Assembly (NCBI RefSeq): GCF_001613465.1
Contig: NZ_BDCK01000018.1
Coordinates: 186,001-250,000 of the forward strand
Length of the DNA stretch: 64,000 nt
Direction: 5' to 3'
From: Nocardia niwae NBRC 108934 = DSM 45340
GTDB taxonomy: Bacteria; Actinomycetota; Actinomycetes; Mycobacteriales; Mycobacteriaceae
The position numbers and the translations under genes were made by a program. Numbering within the stretch: the stretch's first letter is position 1; each line of letters opens with the position of its first letter. The notes under the pieces were generated by a model that saw only the letters and a list, made by a program, of their open reading frames with translations, searched no databases and was not told the DNA's origin. Shown here piece after piece: positions 8,951 through 16,808 of this stretch.

Positions 8951-10331
8951 CCTGCTCGCCGCGCGGATCGCGCGGCAGGCCGCGGCGCATCCGGCGGCGA
9001 CCGCCGTGATCGCGAGAGGCGAGCGGGTCGACTACGAGCGGTTCTGGTCGAAGGTCGTTCGCGTCGCCGCTGGGCTCGACGGCATGCGGCGGGTGGCCGT
9101 GCTGCCCACCTCCGATGTCGAATCGCTGGTCGCGGTGGCGGCGGCGATGCACGCCGGGGTGAGTGTCGTGCTGCTGCATCGTCATCTCTTGCCCGCGCAG
9201 TTGCGCCGGGTGCTGGCGCTCACCGAGCCGGGAGCCGTCGTGGCCGCGCCGCCCCAGCATCGGCGGTTGCGGCGCCTGGGGTTCGACGGAACCGTGCGGA
9301 CGGTTGCCACACTGGAATCCGCGGGCTCGGTGGGGCCGGTGGACCCGAGCGCCGAACTCCTGGTCGGGATCACCTCCGGCACCACCGGCGAGCCGAAACT
9401 CTTCGTGCGCGACCACCGGTCGTGGGCCACCACGCTGGATCGCTCCGACCGCACCTTCGACATCGGCGCGGGCGACCGGGTGTCGGTACCGGGCGTACTG
9501 GACCACACGCATTTCTTGTACGGCGGGTTGCACGCCCTGACCCGGGGCGCGACGGTGGATCTGCGCCCGGTGGCCGATGCGCTGAACGATGGTGCGACGC
9601 AGCTGTATTCGGTGCCGACGATCGCGTGGGACGTGGTGCGGGCCGGGATCGGTCCGGTCGGCGGCGTCCGGGAAGTGCTGTCCTCGGCTGCCCGGTGGCC
9701 TCGCACGGGACGGCAAGCGTTGCAGGAGGCACTGCCGAATGCCTCGCTCGTGCACTTCTACGGTGCGTCCGAATTGAGCTTCGTGTCCTTCGACCGGGGG
9801 CTGGGCAGCACCGACGAGAAGTCGGCGGGCGAACTCTTCGACGGTGTCGAGGCCCGCGTTCGCGACGGCCTCGTCTACGTGCGCAGTGACATGCTGTTCG
9901 ACGGCTACCTCACCGCCGACGGCGTGGCCGGCGGTCCGGTCGACGGCTGGATGACCGTCGGCGACCGGGGCGAGGTGACCGGTAGGCGCCTTCGCTTGTT
10001 CGGCCGGGAGAGCGACATGCTGATCCGGGCGGGTCTCAATGTGGAACCCGCCGCGGTCGAAGCGGCGCTCACGGCGATTCCGGGTGTTGCCGAGGCCGCG
10101 TGCATCGGCGTGCCGGACGCACGGATGGGGGAGGCGCCCGCGGCGGCGATCGTGGTGGACCCGGCAGCACCGGGCCCGGAGGAGATCTGGCGGCGGCTGC
10201 GCGCGAGTCTGCCGAGCCCGAGTATGCCGGTGCAGGTTCTGATCGTGGACAGCCTGCCGCGCACACCGCGTGGCAAGCTCGATCGCTCAGCGCTGGCCGC
10301 GACGCTGGCCGCGCATCGCTGGCGCGGCTGA
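8943..10331 (+). CDS. Acyl-adenylating enzyme (ANL superfamily), biotin operon ligase 2
   Basis: A 462-residue AMP-forming ligase, last gene of the operon. Motifs: I-T-S-G-T-T-G-E-P-K (P-loop with the usual Lys), F-Y-G-A-S-E (A5), T-V-G-D-R-G-E (A7), G-R-E-S-D-M-L-I-R-A-G-L-N (A8) and P-R-T-P-R-G-K (A10 Lys). It shares with the ligase at 5356 the block F-D-G-V-E-A-R-V-R-D-G-L-V-Y-V-R-S, so they are paralogues. ATG 8943 overlaps bioN; an in-frame start 30 bases earlier is possible. Product is probably an acyl-CoA; the acid is not identifiable by reading. Retention of two versions suggests two substrates or two steps. Confidence 0.82.
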   Translation: MPDLLAARIARQAAAHPAATAVIARGERVDYERFWSKVVRVAAGLDGMRRVAVLPTSDVESLVAVAAAMHAGVSVVLLHRHLLPAQLRRVLALTEPGAVVAAPPQHRRLRRLGFDGTVRTVATLESAGSVGPVDPSAELLVGITSGTTGEPKLFVRDHRSWATTLDRSDRTFDIGAGDRVSVPGVLDHTHFLYGGLHALTRGATVDLRPVADALNDGATQLYSVPTIAWDVVRAGIGPVGGVREVLSSAARWPRTGRQALQEALPNASLVHFYGASELSFVSFDRGLGSTDEKSAGELFDGVEARVRDGLVYVRSDMLFDGYLTADGVAGGPVDGWMTVGDRGEVTGRRLRLFGRESDMLIRAGLNVEPAAVEAALTAIPGVAEAACIGVPDARMGEAPAAAIVVDPAAPGPEEIWRRLRASLPSPSMPVQVLIVDSLPRTPRGKLDRSALAATLAAHRWRG

Positions 10332-10377
10332 CCGCTGACGACCGAAGGCCAGTGGTCGCCGCACCTTTGTCAGCGGT
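10331..10377. terminator. Hairpin after the biotin operon
   Basis: ACCGCTGAC (10331-10339) pairs perfectly with GTCAGCGGT (10369-10377). An inner GACC/GGTC pairing lies in the 29-base loop. It starts at the stop codon of the last operon gene and faces a convergent gene ending at 10399. No T-run. Likely terminator. Confidence 0.45.
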
Positions 10378-10398
10378 ATCGACGGCCGCCCGGTGAAG

Positions 10399-11880
10399 TC
10401 ATCGCGGCGTGTGTCGGCCGACTCGGCGCTCCGGCACAGCGCAGGACGCCGTGGTGCCCGCCCGCATGACTGTGGCCCCCGTCGCAGCCGGAGCCGACAG
10501 GGACTCCGGCTGGGCGTCACCTGCTTCGCGCTGGGCCGATGCGGCTGCACTCGCCGCTGCCGGCGCCACCGACGACGAGCCGAACCACGTGGTGTAGAAC
10601 ATGATCGCCAGCGCGCCGAGCGCGCCGAGGATCACGATGCCGAACGCGAGCGGGTGCGCGGCCATCTGCAGGGCGAAGAAGCGAATGGCCAGCAGGACCC
10701 CGGCGCAGACGGCTACACCCGTCGCCACGAGGCGGATGCGCTGGCGATCCCAGCCCCGGTCCGGATCGCGCAGCGCGGATTCGACGGTCAGGCACAACGC
10801 CGCGCCCACGACCAGGTCGACGCCGTAGTGGGCGCCGAGTCCGAGCGTCGCGAGCAGCGTGCACACCAGCCAGAACGCGCCGCCCCAGCGCAGCCACAGC
10901 GGGCCGCGCCGAGAGTGGATGAACAGCGACAGCGCCCAGGCGGTGTGCAGGGAAGGCATGCAGTTGCGCGGGGTGATGCCGTCGAAGCGCAGCGCTTCGA
11001 TCGAGGAGGGCAGCGCCGGAACGGTATTCGGCCAGACATCGGCGATCTCGAAGCCCAGCCCTTGCGGTCCGTACGCGAGCACCGGCCCCACCACCGGGAA
11101 GGCCACGTACCAGATCGGCCCCACCACGCCGAGGGTGAGGAACGTCCGTACCAGGTAGTGCCGTGGCCACGCGCCGGTCGTCACGCCGCGCAACTGCCAG
11201 GCCGCGACCAGGACGGCCGCCAGCGGAAGCTCGAAGTAGACCCAGCGCACCACGCCCGTGGCCACCGGTCCCGCCGCGTCCAGCGCGTGCCCGACCAGCC
11301 AGGACGGGTTGCCGAGGACGCGATCGGCGACTTGGACGTACGGGTCGAGCACCATCGGGCAGGCCCACGCGGTGATATCCAGCCAGATCTCGCTGATCTT
11401 CGTCGCGCAGATCAGCAGGGCGCCGAAAGCGATGGTGCGCAACGCCGTGCGGCGGCGCTGTTCGTCCCATCGCACGACCGCGAGCACCGCCAGTGCGGTG
11501 AGCACGATGGTCGGACCGTTGCCGACGGTGAACGGCCGTCCCTCGACTGTCCTGATCACCACGAACACCAGGTCGATGGCGATCGCCGCGGCGACGGCGC
11601 CGACGCGGGCGCGCGTCGTGATCCCTACCAGGGCCAGTAGGAATCCCGCCCACGGTGTGGTCGCCGACTTCGGCGTTCCGGCGTAGTCCCGCAACAGGCT
11701 GGTCAACGGGCCCAGCGCGCCGATGTGCGCGGCCATGAGTTCGCCGCCGGCCAGCGCGAGCACGATGCCCGCGATGCCGCACCATACGGTCACCGGCCGG
11801 AACCGACGCTCCCGAAGCTCTCCGATACCCACTCGCTCGCCCGGTGGGGTCAAGCTTCCTCGCACGTCGTTCACAAGCAC
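10399..11880 (-). CDS. PAP2 / inositolphosphotransferase-like membrane protein
   Basis: A 493-residue polytopic membrane protein with ten or more hydrophobic segments. Near residue 310 it carries P-S-L-H-T-A-W-A-L and, about 45 residues later, G-A-H-Y-G-V-D. These match the C2 and C3 motifs of lipid phosphatase/phosphotransferases (PAP2_3, Aur1/Ipt1-like), whose two histidines are catalytic. In mycolata such proteins may act in phospholipid or lipoglycan synthesis; that is inference. The C-terminal 60 residues are Ala/Ser-rich and poorly ordered. The start lies about 90 bases from the palindrome at 11969. Confidence 0.75.
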   Translation of the reverse strand: MLVNDVRGSLTPPGERVGIGELRERRFRPVTVWCGIAGIVLALAGGELMAAHIGALGPLTSLLRDYAGTPKSATTPWAGFLLALVGITTRARVGAVAAAIAIDLVFVVIRTVEGRPFTVGNGPTIVLTALAVLAVVRWDEQRRRTALRTIAFGALLICATKISEIWLDITAWACPMVLDPYVQVADRVLGNPSWLVGHALDAAGPVATGVVRWVYFELPLAAVLVAAWQLRGVTTGAWPRHYLVRTFLTLGVVGPIWYVAFPVVGPVLAYGPQGLGFEIADVWPNTVPALPSSIEALRFDGITPRNCMPSLHTAWALSLFIHSRRGPLWLRWGGAFWLVCTLLATLGLGAHYGVDLVVGAALCLTVESALRDPDRGWDRQRIRLVATGVAVCAGVLLAIRFFALQMAAHPLAFGIVILGALGALAIMFYTTWFGSSSVAPAAASAAASAQREAGDAQPESLSAPAATGATVMRAGTTASCAVPERRVGRHTPR

Positions 11881-11968
11881 CGAGACATCGTAAACAGGAC
11901 ATTAACGGCGCATGTACGGGGCGATGTGCGCGCGCTTTCGTCGACGCGTCGATGCGGCCGAGGACTGT

Positions 11969-11995
11969 TCTCCGGTAACGGTCCGTTACCGGAGA
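11969..11995. terminator. Perfect 12-base inverted repeat across the amidase stop codon
   Basis: Arms TCTCCGGTAACG (11969-11980) and CGTTACCGGAGA (11984-11995) pair completely around a 3-base loop. The repeat covers the amidase stop (11986-11988) and lies about 90 bases upstream of the PAP2 gene. It can be the amidase terminator or an operator for the downstream gene. No T-run follows on either strand. Confidence 0.5.
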
Positions 11996-13356
11996 GCGGC
12001 GTCGTCGAGGGGAGCGTGCCGTCGCCACGGACGGATCCGCTCCAGTTGCGCGGCGACCGCGAGCAGCGTGGTCTCGCCGCCGGGCGCCGCGCCGAGCTGT
12101 ACGCCTAGGGGCAGGCCGGTGTCGGAATGCCCGGCGGGAACGGAGATCGCCGGATAGCGGACGGTGTTGAACGGCGGGGTGAACGGGATGAAGCGCGGCA
12201 CGTCGAGCAAGGTTCGCAGAAACCCTTGCCCGGCGAACGCTCCGACCGGCACCGGCGGTGCCGCCAGGGTGGGCGTGAGCAGCAGATCGTGCTCGGTGAA
12301 CCAGGCGGCGAAGCGCTCGGCCTGCCGTGCGGGCGGAGCGTCGGGTACCCGGCGAATCCCGGTGATCACCCGTCCGGCCCTGGCCACCTTGCGGGTCAGC
12401 GGTTCCAGCAGCTCCGTGCTCAGGTTCGTGGTGTCCTCGGCGACGCCGGCGAAGTAGCGCGCCAGAAAGCCGAGCGCGTCCTGGGGCCGCCACGGCGGCG
12501 GCGTCTCGGTGACGGTATGGCCCGCTTCGCGCAGCGCTTCGGCCGCGGCCAGCATCGCCGCGCGCACCTGAGGGTCGACGGACGCACCGAGCACCGGTGG
12601 CCGGGCGGTCATGCCGATCCGCAGCGGCCGCTCGGGCGGGGCCGCTGCGCGGTAGCGGTCGTCGGCCGCGAGCACGGCGAGGAGCAGGGCGGCGTCGGAC
12701 ACCGTGGTCGCCAGGGGGCCGAAGGTCGAGATGCCCAGCCAGTTCGAGCCGAGTTCGGCCGGGCGCGGGAGCACACCGTCACCCGGTTTCAGGCCGACGA
12801 GACCGCAGCAGGACGACGGGATGCGGATCGACCCTCCACCGTCGGAACCGATTGCCAGCGCGGCCATTCCGGAGGCCACCGCCGCGGCGCCGCCGCCGGT
12901 GGATCCGCCGGGAGTGTGCGCGAGCTGCCACGGATTGCGGGTGACGCCGTGCGCGGCGCTCTCGGTGACCGGCCACTGACACAGCTCCGGCACATTCGTC
13001 TTGCCGATCAGCAGCGCGCCCGCGGCGCGCAACCGGCCGACGAGCTCGCTGTCGGAGTCGGCGGCGGTCTGCCGCGCCGCGCGCGATCCGTTGCCGGTCA
13101 CGCACCCGGCGAGGTCGAGATTGTCCTTCACCGCCACCGGAACTCCGGCGAGCGGGAGGTCGCGGAGATCGCCGCGGCTGGCCAGCGCGCGGGCTTCGTG
13201 GCGGACCTGCTCGTGACGCACGATGCGGAAGGCGTTGATCCGCGGGTCGAGTGCCGCGATGCGGGCCAGGTGTTCGTCGGCCACCTCGAGCGGGGATACC
13301 GTCCGGCTCTGGACTCCCGCCGCGATCTCGGCCGCCGACGCGCCCGCCCATGTCAT
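11986..13356 (-). CDS. Amidase signature family hydrolase
   Basis: A 456-residue amidase with the intact Ser-cisSer-Lys triad: Lys77 in V-A-V-K-D-N, cis-Ser152 in G-G-S-T-G-G-G, nucleophile Ser176 in G-G-G-S-I-R-I-P. It hydrolyses an unknown amide in the cytoplasm. No GatB/GatC partner is nearby, so it is not the tRNA amidotransferase. I chose ATG 13356, preceded by GAGGAG-type purines 7 bases upstream, over a longer frame from 13701. The PucR-type gene lies upstream on the same strand, 214 bases away, and may control it. Confidence 0.88.
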   Translation of the reverse strand: MTWAGASAAEIAAGVQSRTVSPLEVADEHLARIAALDPRINAFRIVRHEQVRHEARALASRGDLRDLPLAGVPVAVKDNLDLAGCVTGNGSRAARQTAADSDSELVGRLRAAGALLIGKTNVPELCQWPVTESAAHGVTRNPWQLAHTPGGSTGGGAAAVASGMAALAIGSDGGGSIRIPSSCCGLVGLKPGDGVLPRPAELGSNWLGISTFGPLATTVSDAALLLAVLAADDRYRAAAPPERPLRIGMTARPPVLGASVDPQVRAAMLAAAEALREAGHTVTETPPPWRPQDALGFLARYFAGVAEDTTNLSTELLEPLTRKVARAGRVITGIRRVPDAPPARQAERFAAWFTEHDLLLTPTLAAPPVPVGAFAGQGFLRTLLDVPRFIPFTPPFNTVRYPAISVPAGHSDTGLPLGVQLGAAPGGETTLLAVAAQLERIRPWRRHAPLDDAALR

Positions 13357-13471
13357 CGCTGTCTCCTCGGGTACCTCTGGTCGCGACGACCGGCACTGGA
13401 CCGCTACCGGACTTCGAGACTCGCCGCTCACGGTAATCGTCGGCGCGGGAGGCCACAATGACCAGCTCCGC

Positions 13472-13491
13472 CGTTCCCGCGCATGGGAACG
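13472..13491. promoter_or_regulatory. Inverted repeat upstream of the amidase gene
   Basis: CGTTCCC (13472-13478) and GGGAACG (13485-13491) form 7-base arms around 6 bases, in the gap between the regulator at 13571 and the amidase. Operator for the amidase or terminator for the regulator; position allows both. Confidence 0.35.
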
Positions 13492-13570
13492 AGCGGCACG
13501 CGGTCGCGCCGCCAACGGGCGCGGTATCGTCCAGGGCGGGTGAGGAATTCGCGACCGTGTCGGCGCGCGC

Positions 13571-14791
13571 TCAGGTCGTGCGATACGTGCGGGCCACCAG
13601 TGCCGAGCGCAGGTACCACAGGCCCGACGGCTGGGACGGGTCGAATCCGGTGAGCTGCCCGATCCGCTTGAGCCGGTAGTCCACGGTGTTGGTGTGCACA
13701 TGCAGCACGCGTGCGGTGCGCTGCCGGTTGAGATTGTTGGCGATGTGCCGCTGCAGTGTCTCCAGCAGTTCGGGGTGCGCGTCCAGTGGGTCCAGCAGCG
13801 AGCCGAGGTACTCGCGGCCGGGCCCGGGTCTGGTGAGCTGGTATTCCAGCGCCAGCTCGTCGAAGCGGTAGAGCCCCGCCACGGCCTGCAATCGCTGCAC
13901 CATGTCGAGCAGTTCGTGGGCCTGGTCGGCGGCGGTGGGGATCTTCTCGGGAGTCGCCTCGACCATGGTCGCGGTGACGCCCACCTGCGCGGCGTGCGAC
14001 AGCTGGGTGACCAGTACGTCCAGCTGCTCGCTGTCCAGGTGACCGGACGGGATGAGTACCGTGCCGCCGTCCACGCTCAGCAACGACAGCGCGGCCTCGC
14101 CGCAGCGCGTGGCGAGTTCGGCCTGGACCCGCCGTAGTTTCCTGCGGGCGACCACCTTGCCGTCCACCATCGGGTTGTGTTCGTCGCGGTGCGGCGGAAT
14201 CGCCACGGCCAGAACGGCATACGAAGAGGCGATGGCGATGCCGCATTCGCGGGCCATGGTGGAGGTGCTGTGCCCGCCCAGCAGTGCGGAGGTCAGCGTG
14301 TGCACGGCGGTGTGGTGCTCGCTGACCACCGCGCGCAGCTCCCGGACGTAGGCCATGGAGACCGCCGAGTTGATCATGTCGAGCATCTCGACGACCATCT
14401 TGGCGCCGTCGACGAGGTCGTCGTAGTCCTTCATCGTCGCGCCGGAGACCACCAGCTCCAGGCCCATCTTGAAGCCTTCGTGGATCGAGTGGTGGATGGT
14501 GTCGATCGGCACTCCCTCCCGCGCCCATCCCGCGGCGGCGTCGCCGAGCCGCTGGAGTTTCTCCGGGAGATCCTTGCCGTCGAGCATGCTCACCGCCAGC
14601 TCGAGGCAGACCCGGGTGATGGTGGTGACGTCGCCGGCGATCGCGTCACCGGGTAGGGTGCCGCACGGGATGACGTTTTCGACGAAGTGCCCGACCATCT
14701 GACGCGATAGCCCGCGAACATCCTTCAGCGGTGACGACATCGGCTTTCCCGACAGGGTCAGGCTCGGCCGGGCCGAACTGTCGACGGACAT
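13571..14791 (-). CDS. PucR/CdaR-type transcriptional regulator
   Basis: A 406-residue regulator. The N-terminal 150 residues are an all-helical domain, a GGDEF-like (CdaR) domain lies in the middle, and a C-terminal PucR helix-turn-helix (HTH_30) follows with the signature L-H-V-H-T-N-T-V-D-Y-R-L-K-R-I. ATG 14791 is preceded by GGGAG at good spacing; the frame from 14830 is longer but less likely. Family members often activate nearby catabolic genes in response to the substrate; the amidase is the obvious candidate. A second PucR protein is at 60394, in a different setting. Confidence 0.85.
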   Translation of the reverse strand: MSVDSSARPSLTLSGKPMSSPLKDVRGLSRQMVGHFVENVIPCGTLPGDAIAGDVTTITRVCLELAVSMLDGKDLPEKLQRLGDAAAGWAREGVPIDTIHHSIHEGFKMGLELVVSGATMKDYDDLVDGAKMVVEMLDMINSAVSMAYVRELRAVVSEHHTAVHTLTSALLGGHSTSTMARECGIAIASSYAVLAVAIPPHRDEHNPMVDGKVVARRKLRRVQAELATRCGEAALSLLSVDGGTVLIPSGHLDSEQLDVLVTQLSHAAQVGVTATMVEATPEKIPTAADQAHELLDMVQRLQAVAGLYRFDELALEYQLTRPGPGREYLGSLLDPLDAHPELLETLQRHIANNLNRQRTARVLHVHTNTVDYRLKRIGQLTGFDPSQPSGLWYLRSALVARTYRTT

Positions 14792-15189
14792 TGGCGACTC
14801 CCTTCCGCCCACGATTGCTGTGCAGCGCATTCACACTAATCTCTCGATCTCGTTCGCGGACCGGATCGACGGGTTCTGTGAGAGCGGGTGAGGCCGGTCG
14901 AAGCGCGCTTGTGAGCGCTCACAGCAGCTGGACATATGACCGGTTTCGGCGACGGTCGACACGCGCCGATGGCCGGCTCACCGGGCGGGCGTCCCGGATC
15001 CGGCGCCCGCGCCGGTTCCGTCGTTGCCGCGAGGCGCGGCCGACATGCCGGTAGGATCACCCGCGCCGGCCATGGCCATGTAACCAGGGTCTTGTCCGGC
15101 ACGTGTCGTGTCCCGGATGGTGTGCAGTGCCCGTCCGCCGCGCACGCCACGGCGGAAGGGCAGTGATGGCGCGACGATAGGGGCAGGCG
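14792..15189. other. 398-base divergent intergenic region
   Basis: Between the PucR gene (minus) and the HAD gene (plus). No convincing reading frame on either strand. Its notable content is the perfect palindrome at 14910-14923. The rest is GC-rich sequence with short imperfect repeats, and I see nothing else in it. Confidence 0.6.
14910..14923. promoter_or_regulatory. LacI-type operator palindrome
   Basis: TGTGAGCGCTCACA is a perfect 14-base palindrome with a central CG, as expected for LacI/GalR regulators. With the preceding T it equals the core of the symmetric lac operator. It lies 118 bases from the PucR start and 266 bases before the HAD start. No LacI-family gene is in the window, so the regulator and target are unknown. 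Confidence 0.55.
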
Positions 15190-15666
15190 ATGGCACCGGC
15201 TCTGAGATGTCTTGTCTGGGAACTGGACAACACCTTGTGGGACGGCGCCGTGTGCGACGCGACCGTCGGCGCCGTGCGCCCGGCCGCGCTGCGTACCCTG
15301 CGCGTGCTCAGCGAGCGAGGGATCTGGCATGCCGTGGCGAGCCGCGGCGAACGCGAGTGGACGCTGGACAAGTTGTACCGGCACGGCGTCTACGAGATGT
15401 TCTCGGCCGTCGAGATCGGTTGGGGACCCAAGTCTTCGGCTATCGTGCGGATCGCGCGCACGCTCGGACTCGGCCTCGACGCCATCGGCTTCATCGACCA
15501 TGAGCCGGTGGAGCGCGCCGAGGTGGCCCGCGCGCTGCCCACCGTGCGCTGTTACGCCGCACGCAATGCCGACGTCCTGCCGGTGCTGCCCGATTTCCGT
15601 CCCGTGTTGCGCACCGGGCCGGCTCCCACACCGCCGCTCGGGTTCGCCCGCGTGCCCGCGCGCTGA
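15190..15666 (+). CDS. Small HAD-superfamily protein (FkbH/HAD-IIIC-like) with altered nucleophile
   Basis: A 158-residue single-domain HAD-like protein resembling the FkbH / Mg-dependent phosphatase group, with L-V-W-E-L-D-N-T-L-W at residues 8-17. In the family this reads D-x-D-N-T and the first Asp is the phospho-accepting nucleophile. Here it is Glu11, while Asp13 is kept. Later landmarks are W-G-P-K-S (Lys) and I-G-F-I-D-H-E near residues 80-105. Loss of the nucleophile suggests a binding or scaffold role rather than phosphatase activity, unless Glu substitutes. The start is preceded by weak purines. It stands alone; no polyketide genes are nearby. Confidence 0.7.
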   Translation: MAPALRCLVWELDNTLWDGAVCDATVGAVRPAALRTLRVLSERGIWHAVASRGEREWTLDKLYRHGVYEMFSAVEIGWGPKSSAIVRIARTLGLGLDAIGFIDHEPVERAEVARALPTVRCYAARNADVLPVLPDFRPVLRTGPAPTPPLGFARVPAR

Positions 15667-15827
15667 TCTGCCGGACGAGCGCGTAACGCGCGTCGTGCCG
15701 GCGGAATCCGGCGGCCGAACCGGCTTCGCGGCCCAGGCTTCCCAGCGCCGCGAGTAGTCCGCCGCAGCCGTATCGTCTTGGTGGACAATACGGTGTCGGT
15801 GAAATCGGGCGGCGATAGGTTGTCACC

Positions 15828-16793
15828 ATGCAGTGCTACGGCGTGACCGCCAACGATGCGGCTTCGTGGACCGCGATCGCCAACAGCTTCGTTCCGATGG
15901 ACTACCGCTACGGCGATCCCGAACGGTGGTACTCGGGTCTCACGGTGCAGGAATCGGCGTCCTACCGGTTGTTGCGCTGGGAGCAGCGCGGGACGAGTAC
16001 CTCCTACCGCACCCGGACGAATATCCGCCATGGTCCGTGCGACGACTTCTACTGGGTGGTCGTCCCCGAGCGGGGCGTGTACTCGGTGCGTTATCGCGGC
16101 GTGGATACGCGCGCGCAAGCCCATCAGGCGGCGGTGACCGCCCTGGATGACTTGTGCCAGATCCACATCCCGCTGTTGTCGGCCTACGCGATGCAGCTGC
16201 CCCGGGCCGAACTCGACCATCGCGCGGGCCCGCTCGCCGCGCGCGGCATGACGATCGACCTGAACTCCGGACTCGGCCGGATCGCCCAGGCCATGATCCG
16301 CAGCACGCACGCCGAGCAGGCGAATCTGTCGGATCGGGAGTTCAACGCGGTTTGTGACCGGATCTCGGAATTGCTGAGCTTGATCTCGCTCGGCGAGACC
16401 GATCCGCAACGCCCCGACCACGCCCACGTCGTCGCGCAGATCCGGCAGTACGTGCGGGCCAACGTCGGCCGGGGCGACGTTCGGCTGCCCGCGGTGGCGC
16501 ACGCGCTGGGCTGGTCGCCCCGGCAGTTGCGCGCGGTATTGCAGCAGGCCGGCACCACCTACCGCGATGTGCGCCGGGAGGAGGCGCTGCGCGCCGCGCG
16601 CGATCTGCTCGACGACCCCGCGCGGGAGGACGATCTCATCCGTGAGCTGGCGGTCCGGGCCGGATTCACCCCGGCGTGGTTCTCCGCGGCGTTCAAGGCG
16701 CGCTTCGGCGAGACGCCGCGGGAATTCCGGCGGCGCCGATCGGCCGAACGCGCCGCCCCGGGCGAGGTGCGGGAGCAGGTGGCGTCGCCCTGA
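15828..16793 (+). CDS. AraC-family transcriptional regulator
   Basis: A 321-residue regulator. The N-terminal 200 residues resemble the AraC_binding_2-type sensing domain. The C-terminal 100 residues are a double helix-turn-helix, with L-P-A-V-A-H-A-L-G-W-S-P-R-Q-L in the first and I-R-E-L-A-V-R-A-G-F in the second, ending G-E-T-P-R-E-F-R-R. It binds DNA in the cytoplasm. The target is not evident; it is convergent with the sigma factor, with a 15-base gap. Confidence 0.87.
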   Translation: MQCYGVTANDAASWTAIANSFVPMDYRYGDPERWYSGLTVQESASYRLLRWEQRGTSTSYRTRTNIRHGPCDDFYWVVVPERGVYSVRYRGVDTRAQAHQAAVTALDDLCQIHIPLLSAYAMQLPRAELDHRAGPLAARGMTIDLNSGLGRIAQAMIRSTHAEQANLSDREFNAVCDRISELLSLISLGETDPQRPDHAHVVAQIRQYVRANVGRGDVRLPAVAHALGWSPRQLRAVLQQAGTTYRDVRREEALRAARDLLDDPAREDDLIRELAVRAGFTPAWFSAAFKARFGETPREFRRRRSAERAAPGEVREQVASP

Positions 16794-16808
16794 CGAATCG
16801 GGGCGAAA

